Source of the DNA: Phycisphaerae bacterium
GTDB lineage: Bacteria > Planctomycetota > Phycisphaerae > Sedimentisphaerales > Anaerobacaceae
DNA length: 49,150 bases
NCBI GenBank assembly: GCA_012744475.1
Contig: JAAYBV010000082.1
Coordinates: forward strand, 1-49,150
Direction: 5' to 3'
Below are positions 1 to 8,222 of this stretch, one piece after another (position 1 is the stretch's first letter; each line of letters opens with the position of its first letter). The translations under genes and the position numbers were made by a program. Under the pieces are notes generated by a model, which was given only the letters and a program-made list of their open reading frames with translations, did no database searches and was not told the DNA's origin.

Positions 1-1330
1 CCGTCCCGTTCTCGGAGTAGTCAACGGTCACCCCTTTGATGCCGAAACCGAGAATCAGCTCGAACTGGCTGTTGGAATTCCAGACGAGCATCTCGTGGAG
101 CTTGTAGACGCGGTCGAACTCAAACTGTATCCATAGCGGCTCGGCACCCGGGAGGGCCAGCCACATGTCGCTGCTGACGGTCGAGTGCTGATCGGCGGCA
201 TCGAGCCCGGAGCCGTTGACCGTGTTCTGTGGTCCGGCGGTGGCGTCGGAAGTCCCGTTGCTGGTGGCGACGACGTTCGCAATCGGATAGGCGAACGGCT
301 CAGTGGTGAAGCTCCAGACCTCGCCCTTGAAGATCGTGTTGTCGGGGGCCGCGTTGACCTCGTCGACGCGCCAATAGTACGTCGTCCCGAAATCGAGCCT
401 GCCCGGTGGATCGTAGCTGGTCGCAGCCTGAGCCTGGCTGGCGAGCAGCCCCATTGGATTGCTGCGGCTGGCGGCGTTGACGTCGTCGAACGAGGCGCCG
501 AAATACACGTCGTGGGTCGCCGCGTACTCGCCTGCACCCCAGCTCAAAACCACGTCGCGCGGAATGTCGGTCGCTTCATTCTCGGGAACCGGATCGGATG
601 CCAGCTCCAGGCCCGGACCGCGCCCCGTCATGGCCAGTTGAATCTCCTCGAGCGTCAGCGCATGGTCGTATAGGCGGAAATCGTCGATCATGCCCTGATA
701 CCACCCTTCCGCCAGACTGGGCTTGGTGCCGATGGTGAACTTGGTGACGCCCTCCATGGTGTTCGTCATGCCGGTTCCGCTGTGCCAGAGTTCGCCGTTG
801 ATGTAGACCTGTTGGTCGCCTGTGTCGGCGTTCTTGAGGAAGGTCCAGAAGGTCCAGGTGCCCTCGTAGTCCGTCGCGCTGCCCGCCTTGTTGATGCGGT
901 TGTAGCTGGGTCCGCCGGTGTCGAAGTAGATCGTTCCGTCGCTCCAGGGCACGTGGGCGCTCATCCGCCGCGCCTCGTTGTTGGCCGGGTCGGAAAAGGC
1001 CCCGAAGATGAAGTTGGCCTGAGGTTGCAGGTCCGGATTGCCGTAAGCCCAGAACGACACGGTGGCCTGCCGCTCAATCGTGGACCACGATTCGGGGGGC
1101 ACATCCACATACGAGGTTCCCTCGAAATTCAGGGCGCCGCCGTAGTGCCCGGCGACCCAGAGGGGATTGGTGATGGTGCCGTGGTACCCCTTGCCGGAGC
1201 TGTCCTTGGCGACCTCGCCGGACCCATCGTCGAACTTCCACCAGCCCACCAGAGCGGCATCGGACACGCTCGCCAGGGCCAGCCCCACCAGGAGAACCAG
1301 GGGCATCAGTGCACGGAGTTTTCTGTACAT
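1..1330 (-). CDS. Secreted LamG-domain protein with C-terminal discoidin-like domain (3' end outside window)
   Basis: The frame runs from ATG at 1330 through the left window edge, about 443 codons, with AAGGAGG just upstream. The N-terminus (MYRKLRALMPLVLLVGLALA) is a signal peptide. A LamG/concanavalin-like sandwich follows at about residues 25-200, opening with LVGWWKFDDGSG and ending with GMIDDFRLYDHALT, the usual LamG terminus. Residues about 210-310 look like a fibronectin-like or Ig-like module (YYWRVDEVNAAP). The last visible part (IANVVATSNGT to VTVDYSENGT) resembles an F5/8 type C (discoidin) domain. Such proteins are extracytoplasmic and often bind glycans. The true substrate is unknown and the C-terminal end is not visible. 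Confidence 0.85.
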   Translation of the reverse strand, partial: MYRKLRALMPLVLLVGLALASVSDAALVGWWKFDDGSGEVAKDSSGKGYHGTITNPLWVAGHYGGALNFEGTSYVDVPPESWSTIERQATVSFWAYGNPDLQPQANFIFGAFSDPANNEARRMSAHVPWSDGTIYFDTGGPSYNRINKAGSATDYEGTWTFWTFLKNADTGDQQVYINGELWHSGTGMTNTMEGVTKFTIGTKPSLAEGWYQGMIDDFRLYDHALTLEEIQLAMTGRGPGLELASDPVPENEATDIPRDVVLSWGAGEYAATHDVYFGASFDDVNAASRSNPMGLLASQAQAATSYDPPGRLDFGTTYYWRVDEVNAAPDNTIFKGEVWSFTTEPFAYPIANVVATSNGTSDATAGPQNTVNGSGLDAADQHSTVSSDMWLALPGAEPLWIQFEFDRVYKLHEMLVWNSNSQFELILGFGIKGVTVDYSENGT

Positions 1331-1959
1331 GGCAATCCTCCTTCAAGTAGAACGAATAAACCACATCACATCTGCGCGTCGGCTACATGCCGCAACGGCG
1401 TTTCCCCCCAGATTGTCCCTGCGTGCGAATCGATGGAAACTTGCGCCTTCACCTCCTTCCCGTAGAGAACCCGCGCCCTGAAGAAAATGGGTGTACCAAA
1501 TCTGCGATGCGACGAGCTTCCGCACCCAACGCCCCGGCTCTGCTGTGCGTGCGGCAGAACACCATGCGTCAGGACCTCCAACCGAGAGGCAACGCGCCCA
1601 TGGCCTCAGGCTTGGCCGGGCACGTTCCGATAATATGTCCATCCGATCCCATATTCATAGCACACCCGGGCTGCGCGAACAAGCGGATTCTGCGCTCTGC
1701 CCGCCCTTTCTATCGGCTGCGGGCCCGTCGATCTTCAGGTGGGCCACCCCACAATTCGGGGACTGGTCCCGCTCCCACCCGGAGAATGTCCGGTCAGACT
1801 GGCTCGAGGGAAGGCGCGCAGCCATCATGGCTGAGGATTGCCCGGAATGGACTACGATCACTGAATCCCGCGCAAGAGGACCGTCCCATGGTATGCCCGG
1901 GCAGCAGGCTTCGACAGCGCTCTTCCTCCCCGCAAGGGTCTGATGTGGCCAGGTTCCCC
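1331..1959. other. Intergenic region, no gene recognised
   Basis: About 630 bases between the start of the LamG gene and the stop of the four-helix membrane protein. Several frames stay open on both strands, but none gives a recognisable protein, a signal peptide or a good ribosome binding site. I see no convincing terminator or RNA gene. The promoter of the LamG gene should lie in its left part. Confidence 0.4.
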
Positions 1960-2562
1960 CTACGGGCGGGACGGATCTCCGATCTTCTCGGCCAGGTCGG
2001 CGATACGATACTCGATCTCCAGCAGCTTCTCCTGGCTCTTGAACTGCCCCCGATAGAGCACGCCGAGGATCGCGCACAGACCGATCGTGTTGAAAAGGAA
2101 GAACCCGATGAGGGCCATCTGCGTGGCAAGCATAGCCCGGCTTTCCAGGCGCGAGATCGGCACTACGAACACGAACACGAGCGTAATGAGGTAGAAGAAG
2201 CCCATTGCCAGGCTCGTGACAGCGATCCAGGGCCGCTGCGCTCGCCGAACCACGCCGGATGCGGCCACCCACCCGGTCAGGAGGGTCCACGCCACGCACA
2301 CCAGGAACGCGAAGATCATGATCATGCGGTAGATGAAGGTCTGCTCCCAGTTACTCCCCCCGTCTCGGCCTGCAGGCCCTGCGAATGCGATAGCCGTGCA
2401 TGCGCCGACGAAGGCCAGGAAACCGAACCCGATCCTCTTGGCGACGGTCAACCTCGCGTCCAACATCCGCCGCACCTGCTCCCGCGGCAGCTCCCCTGGC
2501 GTCGAACTCAGCGTTTCCATATTCAGCAGCCTTTCTCGTAGTGTCTTGTCGGATCTATTCAT
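1960..2562 (-). CDS. Four-helix membrane protein coupled to ECF sigma factor
   Basis: A 200-residue protein with about 40 polar N-terminal residues, including an Arg/Glu-rich stretch around PREQVRRMLDARLTVAKR. Four hydrophobic segments follow at roughly residues 43-62, 78-104, 113-135 and 145-168, then a charged tail (LLEIEYRIADLAEKIG) that could form a coiled coil. Its ATG lies inside the last codons of the sigma gene (the ATGAATAG overlap), so the two are translationally coupled. I do not recognise the family. By position it may be the sigma factor's membrane-bound regulator. That is inferred from gene order only, with no anti-sigma motif seen. Confidence 0.75.
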   Translation of the reverse strand: MNRSDKTLRERLLNMETLSSTPGELPREQVRRMLDARLTVAKRIGFGFLAFVGACTAIAFAGPAGRDGGSNWEQTFIYRMIMIFAFLVCVAWTLLTGWVAASGVVRRAQRPWIAVTSLAMGFFYLITLVFVFVVPISRLESRAMLATQMALIGFFLFNTIGLCAILGVLYRGQFKSQEKLLEIEYRIADLAEKIGDPSRP

Positions 2563-3112
2563 GGCGCGATGCCTCCCGTTCGAGGACGGCCTTCAGGGCG
2601 CGTTTGCCGTTGTGCAGCCTCGATTTGACGGTCCCGACGGGGACTTCCAGCACGCCGGCGATCTCGTCGATGGACAAGTCCTGTAGGAAGAACAGCGTCA
2701 GCACCTCCCGATGGAGGAGCGAAAGCCGGGCCAGACCGTAGTGAATCTGCTCGGCGTCGTCGAACTCCAGTTGTGCATCCGGGGCATCGGCGGGTGCGGC
2801 CGCCTCACTTTCTCGCGAAGCCGCCTGCTCTCCATACCGGTCACGCAGATGCGTCAGCGCCGTCTTTCGGGCGATGCTGTAGAGCCAGGCGGGCAGCTTA
2901 CGCGGCTGGCGCAGCGATCCAAGTCCCTGCAACACGCTGACCCAGCTCTGCTGGAGGACCTGTCGGGCCTCGTCTTCATCGTCGATCAGCCGGCGGATGT
3001 AGTATAACAGCGGCCGCTCCCACGTCCGAACCAGTTCCTCCAGCGCCGTCCGCTGCCCCTGGCCGCACCGCAGGACCAGCAACTCGCAGTAGATCCCCTC
3101 TTTCTCGGTCAC
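2555..3112 (-). CDS. RNA polymerase sigma factor, ECF type
   Basis: A 185-residue ECF sigma factor. Region 2 includes RPLLYYIRRLI and DDEDEARQVLQQSWVSVLQG, followed by a WLYSIARKTALTHLRDR segment. Region 4 carries a helix-turn-helix (LSIDEIAGVLEVPVGTVKSR). It directs RNA polymerase to a dedicated promoter set. I chose GTG at 3112 because MTEKEGIYCELLVLRC matches the usual N-terminus. An in-frame TTG at 3148 would add 12 residues. A TATAAT hexamer lies upstream at 3198-3193, with no clear -35 box. The gene ends inside the start of the membrane protein gene, so both are made together. Regulon unknown. Confidence 0.88.
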   Translation of the reverse strand: MTEKEGIYCELLVLRCGQGQRTALEELVRTWERPLLYYIRRLIDDEDEARQVLQQSWVSVLQGLGSLRQPRKLPAWLYSIARKTALTHLRDRYGEQAASRESEAAAPADAPDAQLEFDDAEQIHYGLARLSLLHREVLTLFFLQDLSIDEIAGVLEVPVGTVKSRLHNGKRALKAVLEREASRHE

Positions 3113-3218
3113 ACCATTTCCGACCTTTCCTGCGGATCGGCACAGCAAGACATCTGCCGCACAAGAACTCCGCCGAATCCGTGTCCGTCGGCATTATAGT
3201 CGCGCCGGGGGCCGCAAA

Positions 3219-3241
3219 GGTTCACTTTTTGCGAGCGAACC
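3219..3241 (-). terminator. Possible hairpin 3' of dnaA
   Basis: On the minus strand GGTTCGCT pairs with AGTGAACC (one G-T pair) around a 7-base loop, 67 bases past the dnaA stop. Only a short TTT follows, so it is a weak terminator at best. It separates dnaA from the ECF sigma gene. Confidence 0.3.
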
Positions 3242-3307
3242 GTCCTTAGAATCGTTGATGAACAGCGCGAAGGAAGTGCTTCAGGCAAACGCGAGAGTTG
3301 AGCGGTC

Positions 3308-4630
3308 TCAGGCGACCTGCTGGCCCTGCGTGACGCGTTTGGTCAGCTCGCGCAGCAGCGCCTGCATGTTCGGATCGGACTGCTGCGCCTCGGCGATCTT
3401 GCCGCACGCGTGCATCACCGTGGTGTGGTCGCGTCCGCCGAGATGCCCGCCGATCTCTTCGAGACTGTGCCTCGTCAGGTTGCGGGCCAGGTACATGCAA
3501 ATCTGTCGCGGCACGGTGATGCTCTGGCTGCGCCGCTTGCTCTGGAGGTCGGCCAGGCGGACGTCGAAGTGCCGCGTCACCACGTCGATGATGTCGGTAA
3601 TGCTGATGTGTTTCGTGGCCAGCTTGATCTGCCCCTCCAGCGCCGTCTGGGCCAGTTGCAGGTCGACCGGCTCGCCGAGCGTCGTCGCCAGGGCGTAGAT
3701 CGTCGTCAGCGCGCCCTCCAGCTCGCGGATGTTGGCCTGGACCTGGCGCGCGATGTACTCGGCGATCTCGTCGCCGATCTCCAGGCCGCGCAGGTGCGCT
3801 TTCTTCTGCACGATGGCGATCCGCGTCTCATAGCTGGGCGGATCGATCCGCGCGACCAGACCCCAGTTGAACCGGCTGATCAGCCGCGCCTCGATCGACG
3901 GAATCTCGTTGGGCGGGCTGTCGGCGCTGAGGATGATCTGCTTGCCGCCGTTGTACAGCGCGTTGAACGTGTGGAAGAACTCCTCCTGGCTCTGCTCGCG
4001 CTCGCGCAGGAACTGGATGTCGTCGATCACCAGGGCGTCGACGGTCCGGAACTGACTGTGAAATCCCGTGATGTTGCCCTGCTCGATGGCGCGGATGAAC
4101 CGGTTGACGAAATCTTCGCAACTGAGCAACTGGATCACTGAGCCGGGAACGCGCCGGTGCACTTCGTGGCAGACCGCGTGCAGCAGATGGGTCTTGCCCA
4201 GTCCAGCGCTGCCGTAAAGGAACAGCGGGTTGTACGTCTGGCCCAGCGACTGGCCGACCGCGACGCAACTGGCGTGGGCCAGGCGGTTGCTCGGCCCGAC
4301 GACGAAGTTTTCGAAGGTGTAATCGGGGTGCAAAGCCGGACCGCCCCACTCGGGCTGCTCGGTCTCATCGGATCGCTCCGCGGCGCCGACGACGAAGTCC
4401 ACCGTCACCAGATGCCCGGTGATCTGCTGCGCTGCCCGCGTGAAGCTCGACCGGCAGCGCTCGTCGAGATAGCGAACGTTCGATTCGTCAGGGCAGCCGA
4501 TCTCGATGGAGCCGCCGTCGAAGTGCACCACGGTCAGGTCGTCAAACCACTTCCGTGCGTTGGCCGGGTCCAGCGCCCGGGCCCGCCCGACGATATCGGT
4601 GAAGATGTCCGCCACTTCATGCGCCGACAA
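3308..4630 (-). CDS. dnaA: Chromosomal replication initiator protein DnaA
   Basis: A 440-residue DnaA, the ATPase that opens the replication origin. Domain I is at about residues 1-80. A short linker leads to the AAA+ core with Walker A GSAGLGKTH at 140-148, Walker B VIDDIQF around 201-207, and the RLISRFNWGL segment around 249-258. Domain IV carries the DnaA signature GGRDHTTVMHA near 395-405. The start is TTG at 4630, supported by AGGAGG six bases upstream. No ATG fits this frame at that point. It is a compact DnaA, with the linker shorter than in enterobacteria. dnaN, recF and gyrB are not next to it: the neighbours are ftsY (divergent) and the ECF pair. Confidence 0.97.
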   Translation of the reverse strand: MSAHEVADIFTDIVGRARALDPANARKWFDDLTVVHFDGGSIEIGCPDESNVRYLDERCRSSFTRAAQQITGHLVTVDFVVGAAERSDETEQPEWGGPALHPDYTFENFVVGPSNRLAHASCVAVGQSLGQTYNPLFLYGSAGLGKTHLLHAVCHEVHRRVPGSVIQLLSCEDFVNRFIRAIEQGNITGFHSQFRTVDALVIDDIQFLREREQSQEEFFHTFNALYNGGKQIILSADSPPNEIPSIEARLISRFNWGLVARIDPPSYETRIAIVQKKAHLRGLEIGDEIAEYIARQVQANIRELEGALTTIYALATTLGEPVDLQLAQTALEGQIKLATKHISITDIIDVVTRHFDVRLADLQSKRRSQSITVPRQICMYLARNLTRHSLEEIGGHLGGRDHTTVMHACGKIAEAQQSDPNMQALLRELTKRVTQGQQVA

Positions 4631-4668
4631 CGCCAGCCTCCTGTGCCATCATGCCTGTCGAAGATACC

Positions 4669-4700
4669 GCGCGGCCGACATCCGTCGGACACGGCCGCGC
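4669..4700 (-). promoter_or_regulatory. Inverted repeat in dnaA leader
   Basis: Perfect 9-base arms GCGCGGCCG and CGGCCGCGC are separated by 14 bases, inside which TCCG/CGGA can also pair. It lies between the predicted dnaA promoter and its start codon, 38 bases before the TTG. It could be an mRNA hairpin or a dyad operator. No protein is assigned. Confidence 0.4.
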
Positions 4701-4827
4701 GCGGAACGCCCTGAACGTCACGGACAACCTCAAAACCATAGGCCACAGCATCCGGATTCGAGAAAAGGCTTCGCCCCCCTTGAACAAGCCCGGCCCTGCG
4801 ATATGTGGGACGCAAAACGAGAGTGCG

Positions 4828-4856
4828 ACTTTAGCCTGCGGCCCAGGGATTGTCAA
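4828..4856 (-). promoter_or_regulatory. Predicted housekeeping promoter of dnaA
   Basis: On the minus strand a consensus -35 TTGACA (4856-4851), a 17-base spacer and -10 TAAAGT (4833-4828) point at dnaA. The predicted mRNA start near 4821 gives a leader of about 190 bases that contains the inverted repeat at 4669-4700. I found no DnaA box (TTATCCACA-like) in 4631-5015, so the region is not an obvious origin. Confidence 0.5.
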
Positions 4857-5015
4857 AGAAAAAGCGGCCGGCGCGATACGGCGAAATGCCCGGCCCATCT
4901 TCCCGAATCGTCCCGCCAATTCCAGCGATTTGCCCGCCACAGGCTTGCATTTCCCCCAAATGACGATACCATCGGCGGAAAAAATACCCAGACTCTCATA
5001 CGATAGGAAGATACA

Positions 5016-5939
5016 ATGGGCCTATTCTCCAAGACCGCCGACTTCCTGAAGGAACGGCTGGGCAAAACCCGCACCATGATCGCCAGCTCGCTCTCGTCGG
5101 TGCTGAGCCTCGGGCGCAAGATCGACGACGAACTGCTCGACGAACTCGAAGAGACGCTCATCCGCGACGACATCGGCGTCGGCACCACCGAAAAGCTCAT
5201 CTCCGAGCTGCGCGAAGCGTATCGGGCCCGCAAGATCTCCAACTCGGAGGAGGTGATTCCGTTCCTCAAGGAGCACATCAAGAGCTACTGGCCGCAGCAG
5301 GACCGCCAACTGCACCTGGCCACCAGCGGGCCGACCGTGATCCTGGTGGCCGGCGTCAACGGCACCGGCAAGACCACCAGCATCGCCAAGCTGGGGTACA
5401 TCCTCCACCAGAGCGGCAAGAAGGTGATCGTCGCGGCCTGCGACACGTTCCGGGCGGCGGCGGTCGAGCAGTTGACCATCTGGGCCGAGCGGATCGGCGT
5501 ACAGATCGTCAAGCATCAGGCGGGCAGCGATCCGGCGGCCGTCGCCTTCGACGCCTGCGATGCGGCCATCGCCCGCGGCGCCGACATCCTGATCCTCGAC
5601 ACCGCCGGACGGCTGCACACCAAGAAAGACCTCATGGGGCAGCTCACCAAGATTCGCGACATCGTGACGCGCAAGATTCCGGGCGCGCCGCACGAGGTCC
5701 TGCTCGTCCTCGACGGCACCACCGGACAGAACGCCATCTCCCAGGCGCAACTGTTCACCGAGGCGATCCACGTGACCGGCATCTTCCTGGCCAAGCTCGA
5801 CGGCACCGCCCGCGGCGGCATCGTCATCGCCATCAAGGATCAGCTCGACATTCCCGTCAAGTTCGTCGGCCTGGGCGAAAAGCCCACCGACATCGCCGAA
5901 TTCGACCCGGCCACCTTCGTCGAAGCCCTTTTCGCCTGA
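5016..5939 (+). CDS. ftsY: Signal recognition particle receptor FtsY
   Basis: A 307-residue SRP GTPase that docks SRP-ribosome complexes at the membrane for co-translational insertion. A short N domain (1-95) has no long acidic A domain, only the basic N-terminal helix MGLFSKTADFLKERLGKTR. The NG domain shows G1 GVNGTGKTT (113-121), DTFRAAAVEQL (143-153), G3 DTAGR (195-199), and the AKLDGTARGG G4 region (259-268), then GLGEKPTDIAEFDP, typical of FtsY. Start ATG at 5016 is preceded by AGGAAG. It is divergent from dnaA and followed at once by an inverted-repeat element. Confidence 0.97.
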   Translation: MGLFSKTADFLKERLGKTRTMIASSLSSVLSLGRKIDDELLDELEETLIRDDIGVGTTEKLISELREAYRARKISNSEEVIPFLKEHIKSYWPQQDRQLHLATSGPTVILVAGVNGTGKTTSIAKLGYILHQSGKKVIVAACDTFRAAAVEQLTIWAERIGVQIVKHQAGSDPAAVAFDACDAAIARGADILILDTAGRLHTKKDLMGQLTKIRDIVTRKIPGAPHEVLLVLDGTTGQNAISQAQLFTEAIHVTGIFLAKLDGTARGGIVIAIKDQLDIPVKFVGLGEKPTDIAEFDPATFVEALFA

Positions 5940-5942
5940 CGA

Positions 5943-6065
5943 GTGTGGCAGCCTCAAACGCGTAGCGTTTGGGGATGGGGGAATTGGTCGTTGCATAGAT
6001 AGATCGCAGAAGCCGGGGGATGCGAGAAGCCATCCCCAAGTCCTGCGGACTTGAGGCTGCCACAC
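5943..6065. repeat. Palindromic REP/MITE-like element with internal hairpins
   Basis: Terminal 15-base perfect inverted repeats GTGTGGCAGCCTCAA (5943-5957) and its complement (6051-6065) enclose a second pair, TTGGGGATGG (5969-5978) and CCATCCCCAA (6030-6039). Each side also has its own small hairpin: AAACGC-GTA-GCGTTT (5956-5970) and AAGTCC-TGC-GGACTT (6039-6052). The whole 123 bases can fold as one branched structure. It sits between ftsY and the next gene and has no coding potential. It resembles REP-like elements mobilised in trans, but no transposase is adjacent. Confidence 0.7.
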
Positions 6066-6097
6066 ACGCGCTCCAGCAACCGAAAGGAGAAGAAGCG

Positions 6098-7423
6098 ATG
6101 AGCTGTCTTCGGGCACGGTGCTCTTTGGGTCTCTTGCTTTCCTGCGCGCTGCTGCTACTGGTGGCAAGTGGAATCGCCAAAGCGAAGGAAGAGGACGGCA
6201 AGCACTTCCAGCCGTTCGTGTGGCCATCGCAACCGCCGGCGGATTGTCCGTTCGGGGCGTCGAAGGACATCGTCGGCGTCGCGTTTCTGGGCGTGCACAG
6301 CGACTATCACGTCGCCGACACGTGGTATCCGAGCTGGGCCTCCGACGGCAATCTGTATTCGCCCTGGACGGACGGCTCCGTGCCGCGACTCGACGGCTCG
6401 CGTGAAGGCTCCAACAGCGGCTATGGCGGTCATCCCGCCAGTCTGACCACGACGGGCCAGGCGGTGCTGGAGGGAGATGACCCGCTGAACCTGAAGATCT
6501 ACAGCCTGGGCCTTTGCACAGCGACCGCCGCTCCGTATCAGGGCCGCTACCCCTGCGGCAGCCTCGTCTACAACGGCGTCTGGTATTACGGCACGTATTG
6601 TCTCGCCCCCGATGGCATCGTGCGATATGGCGATCAGGCGTTCAACTGGCCCTGGCTGGGGCCGTTCGTCGGCTTTCGCATCTCGAAGGACTTGGGCCGA
6701 ACCTGGACGGAGACGCCGCACACGCCGGACAAGCCCCTCTTCGGCGAGACCGGCATGTGGGGTTATCCCGTCAAGATCGGCTCGCCCCACTTCGTCGATT
6801 TCGGCAAAAACATGGAGCATTCGCCCGACGGCAAGGCCTACCTCGTCGCACATGGCGCCCCCGAGCCCGACCCCAAACCGCGGTTCGGCAACCTCAGTTG
6901 GATCAGCGGCGACCAGATCTATCTGCTGCGCGTCACGCCCAGCGTTGAGAATATCAACGATGTGTCGAAGTACGAGTTCTTCGCCGGTCACGATGCGAGC
7001 GGCGCGCCGATCTGGACCCGCGACTTCGGCAGGATCGAGCCGCTGATCGACTGGAACAACAACTGCGGCTGCGTCACCGTGACCTACAACGCTCCGCTCA
7101 AGCGCTATCTCATGTGCGTCACCGACGGCTGGCCCACCTGCGCGAAGATGAATTCGTACATCCTGGAGGCCGATGCGATCACAGGCCCGTGGCGGCTGGT
7201 GACCTACATGAAGGACTTCGGCGAGCAGGGCTACTTCCTGAACCTCCCGACGAAGTTCATCAGTGCCGACGGCCGCACCGCGTGGCTGTGCTACTCCGGC
7301 AACTTCGCCAAAGACTGGCGAGGCGAGGTCATGCAGGAAATCCCCCCCGGCAGCCACTACGGCCTCGTCCTCCAAAAAATCCGCCTCCTCGACCCTACGA
7401 TGCGTTCGGAGCACGCCAGGTAG
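6098..7423 (+). CDS. Secreted beta-propeller-like protein (sialidase/DUF4185-like), function unknown
   Basis: A 441-residue exported protein. The signal peptide is MSCLRARCSLGLLLSCALLL, cleaved after about residue 28. The start at 6098 has AAAGGAG eleven bases upstream; an in-frame ATG at 6020 lies inside the repeat and is unlikely. The mature part is rich in Trp/Tyr/Gly blades such as SKDLGRTWTE, which recalls an Asp-box, SPDGKAYLVAHG and SADGRTAWLCYSG. This pattern is typical of sialidase, GH43 or DUF4185 propellers. A role in extracellular polysaccharide binding or cleavage is inferred; no catalytic residues can be assigned. Several Cys residues (for example NNNCGCVTV) suggest disulfides. 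Confidence 0.75.
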   Translation: MSCLRARCSLGLLLSCALLLLVASGIAKAKEEDGKHFQPFVWPSQPPADCPFGASKDIVGVAFLGVHSDYHVADTWYPSWASDGNLYSPWTDGSVPRLDGSREGSNSGYGGHPASLTTTGQAVLEGDDPLNLKIYSLGLCTATAAPYQGRYPCGSLVYNGVWYYGTYCLAPDGIVRYGDQAFNWPWLGPFVGFRISKDLGRTWTETPHTPDKPLFGETGMWGYPVKIGSPHFVDFGKNMEHSPDGKAYLVAHGAPEPDPKPRFGNLSWISGDQIYLLRVTPSVENINDVSKYEFFAGHDASGAPIWTRDFGRIEPLIDWNNNCGCVTVTYNAPLKRYLMCVTDGWPTCAKMNSYILEADAITGPWRLVTYMKDFGEQGYFLNLPTKFISADGRTAWLCYSGNFAKDWRGEVMQEIPPGSHYGLVLQKIRLLDPTMRSEHAR

Positions 7424-7458
7424 GTACACCCTGGTACTCGCTCGGCGTGATTCGGTCG

Positions 7459-7487
7459 TTGTTCCGTTCGGATTCGGGTGGTATAAT
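7459..7487 (+). promoter_or_regulatory. Predicted promoter of the DUF433/DUF5615 pair
   Basis: TTGTTC (7459-7464), a 17-base spacer and a perfect TATAAT (7482-7487) lie 47 bases before the antitoxin start codon. The -35 box is weak, as is common for autoregulated toxin-antitoxin promoters. Confidence 0.45.
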
Positions 7488-7534
7488 GCAGCATAGATCA
7501 ATCGGAGATCAGCCCATTCGTTGCTGAGGCGTGT

Positions 7535-7762
7535 ATGGTCTTTCAACGTATCACCATCGATCCGGACAGGATGGCCGGCGTCCCCTGCATCCGAGGTCTT
7601 CGGATGCCCGTGGCTTCGGTGGTCGCCATGGTCGCCGAGGGCATGACCGAGGACGAGATCCTGACCGCGCATCCCAACCTGGAGCGAGAAGACATCCGCG
7701 AGGCCCTTCGCTACGCTGCCGAAGCCGTCAAGGAACGTGCTCTGCCATTGAAAAGCGCATGA
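7535..7762 (+). CDS. DUF433 family antitoxin
   Basis: A 75-residue protein of the DUF433 family, a winged-helix-like domain found as antitoxin to PIN-like toxins. Diagnostic residues are ITIDPDRMAGVPCIRGLRMP near the N-terminus and the EILTAHPNLEREDIREALRYA helix pair at the end. GAGG lies six bases before the ATG at 7535. Its stop overlaps the next start (ATGA at 7759-7762), the usual operon arrangement. It probably binds the toxin and the promoter at 7459-7487; this is inferred from the family. Confidence 0.88.
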   Translation: MVFQRITIDPDRMAGVPCIRGLRMPVASVVAMVAEGMTEDEILTAHPNLEREDIREALRYAAEAVKERALPLKSA

Positions 7763-8130
7763 GATTTCTTGTCGACGACCCGGTCTCGCCTCTGGTGGCC
7801 GATGGCCTCAGAAACGAAGGCCACGACGCCGTACACGTCCGCGATTATCGACTTCAGGCCGCCGATGATACGACCGTCTTCGAGCGAGCTTCCAACGAGA
7901 ATCGTATTGTCATTACGTCTGACACGGATTTCGGCTTCTTATTGGCTCGACGCCGGGTTCGCCAGCCCTCCGTTATCCTCTTTCATCATAGCTTCCCTCA
8001 TCGGCCGAGCGAACAGACGAAGATCCTCCTGCGGAATCTGCCCGAGTTGATCCCGGCGCTGGAACAGGGAAGCCTCGTCGTCCTCGAAGGCCGCCGCATC
8101 CGAATCCGCACCCTGCCCATCGTCGGCTGA
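7759..8130 (+). CDS. DUF5615 PIN-like toxin
   Basis: A 123-residue protein of the DUF5615 (Mut7-C/PIN-like RNase) family. It opens with MRFLVDDPVSPLVADGLRNE, where the first acidic residues match the family pattern of an early Asp pair. It continues with GHDAVHVRDY and the second acidic cluster IVITSDTDFGFLL. PIN-like toxins cleave RNA with metal ions held by these Asp residues. Here the first motif reads LVDD rather than the common L.D.N, so activity should not be assumed. It is translated with the DUF433 gene through a four-base overlap. Confidence 0.85.
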   Translation: MRFLVDDPVSPLVADGLRNEGHDAVHVRDYRLQAADDTTVFERASNENRIVITSDTDFGFLLARRRVRQPSVILFHHSFPHRPSEQTKILLRNLPELIPALEQGSLVVLEGRRIRIRTLPIVG

Positions 8131-8222
8131 CATCCCCGCCCGCACCGCTGCCTCCTTTCCGGCGACGGGGGTTTTCCACGATATCGCAGAGCGGGCTATC
8201 TGCGCAACACAGCCGTTGTCGG

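Noticed and set aside
1331-1959. Small plus-strand proteins in the gap left of the ECF pair
   Set aside because: The frames have no start signals, no recognisable motif and an unusual amino-acid composition.
4631-5015. Replication origin next to dnaA
   Set aside because: No DnaA boxes and no AT-rich stretch are visible, and dnaN is not adjacent.
5022-6227. 401-residue open frame antisense to ftsY
   Set aside because: It mirrors a strongly conserved FtsY coding region in a GC-rich genome, has a low-complexity composition and no ribosome binding site.
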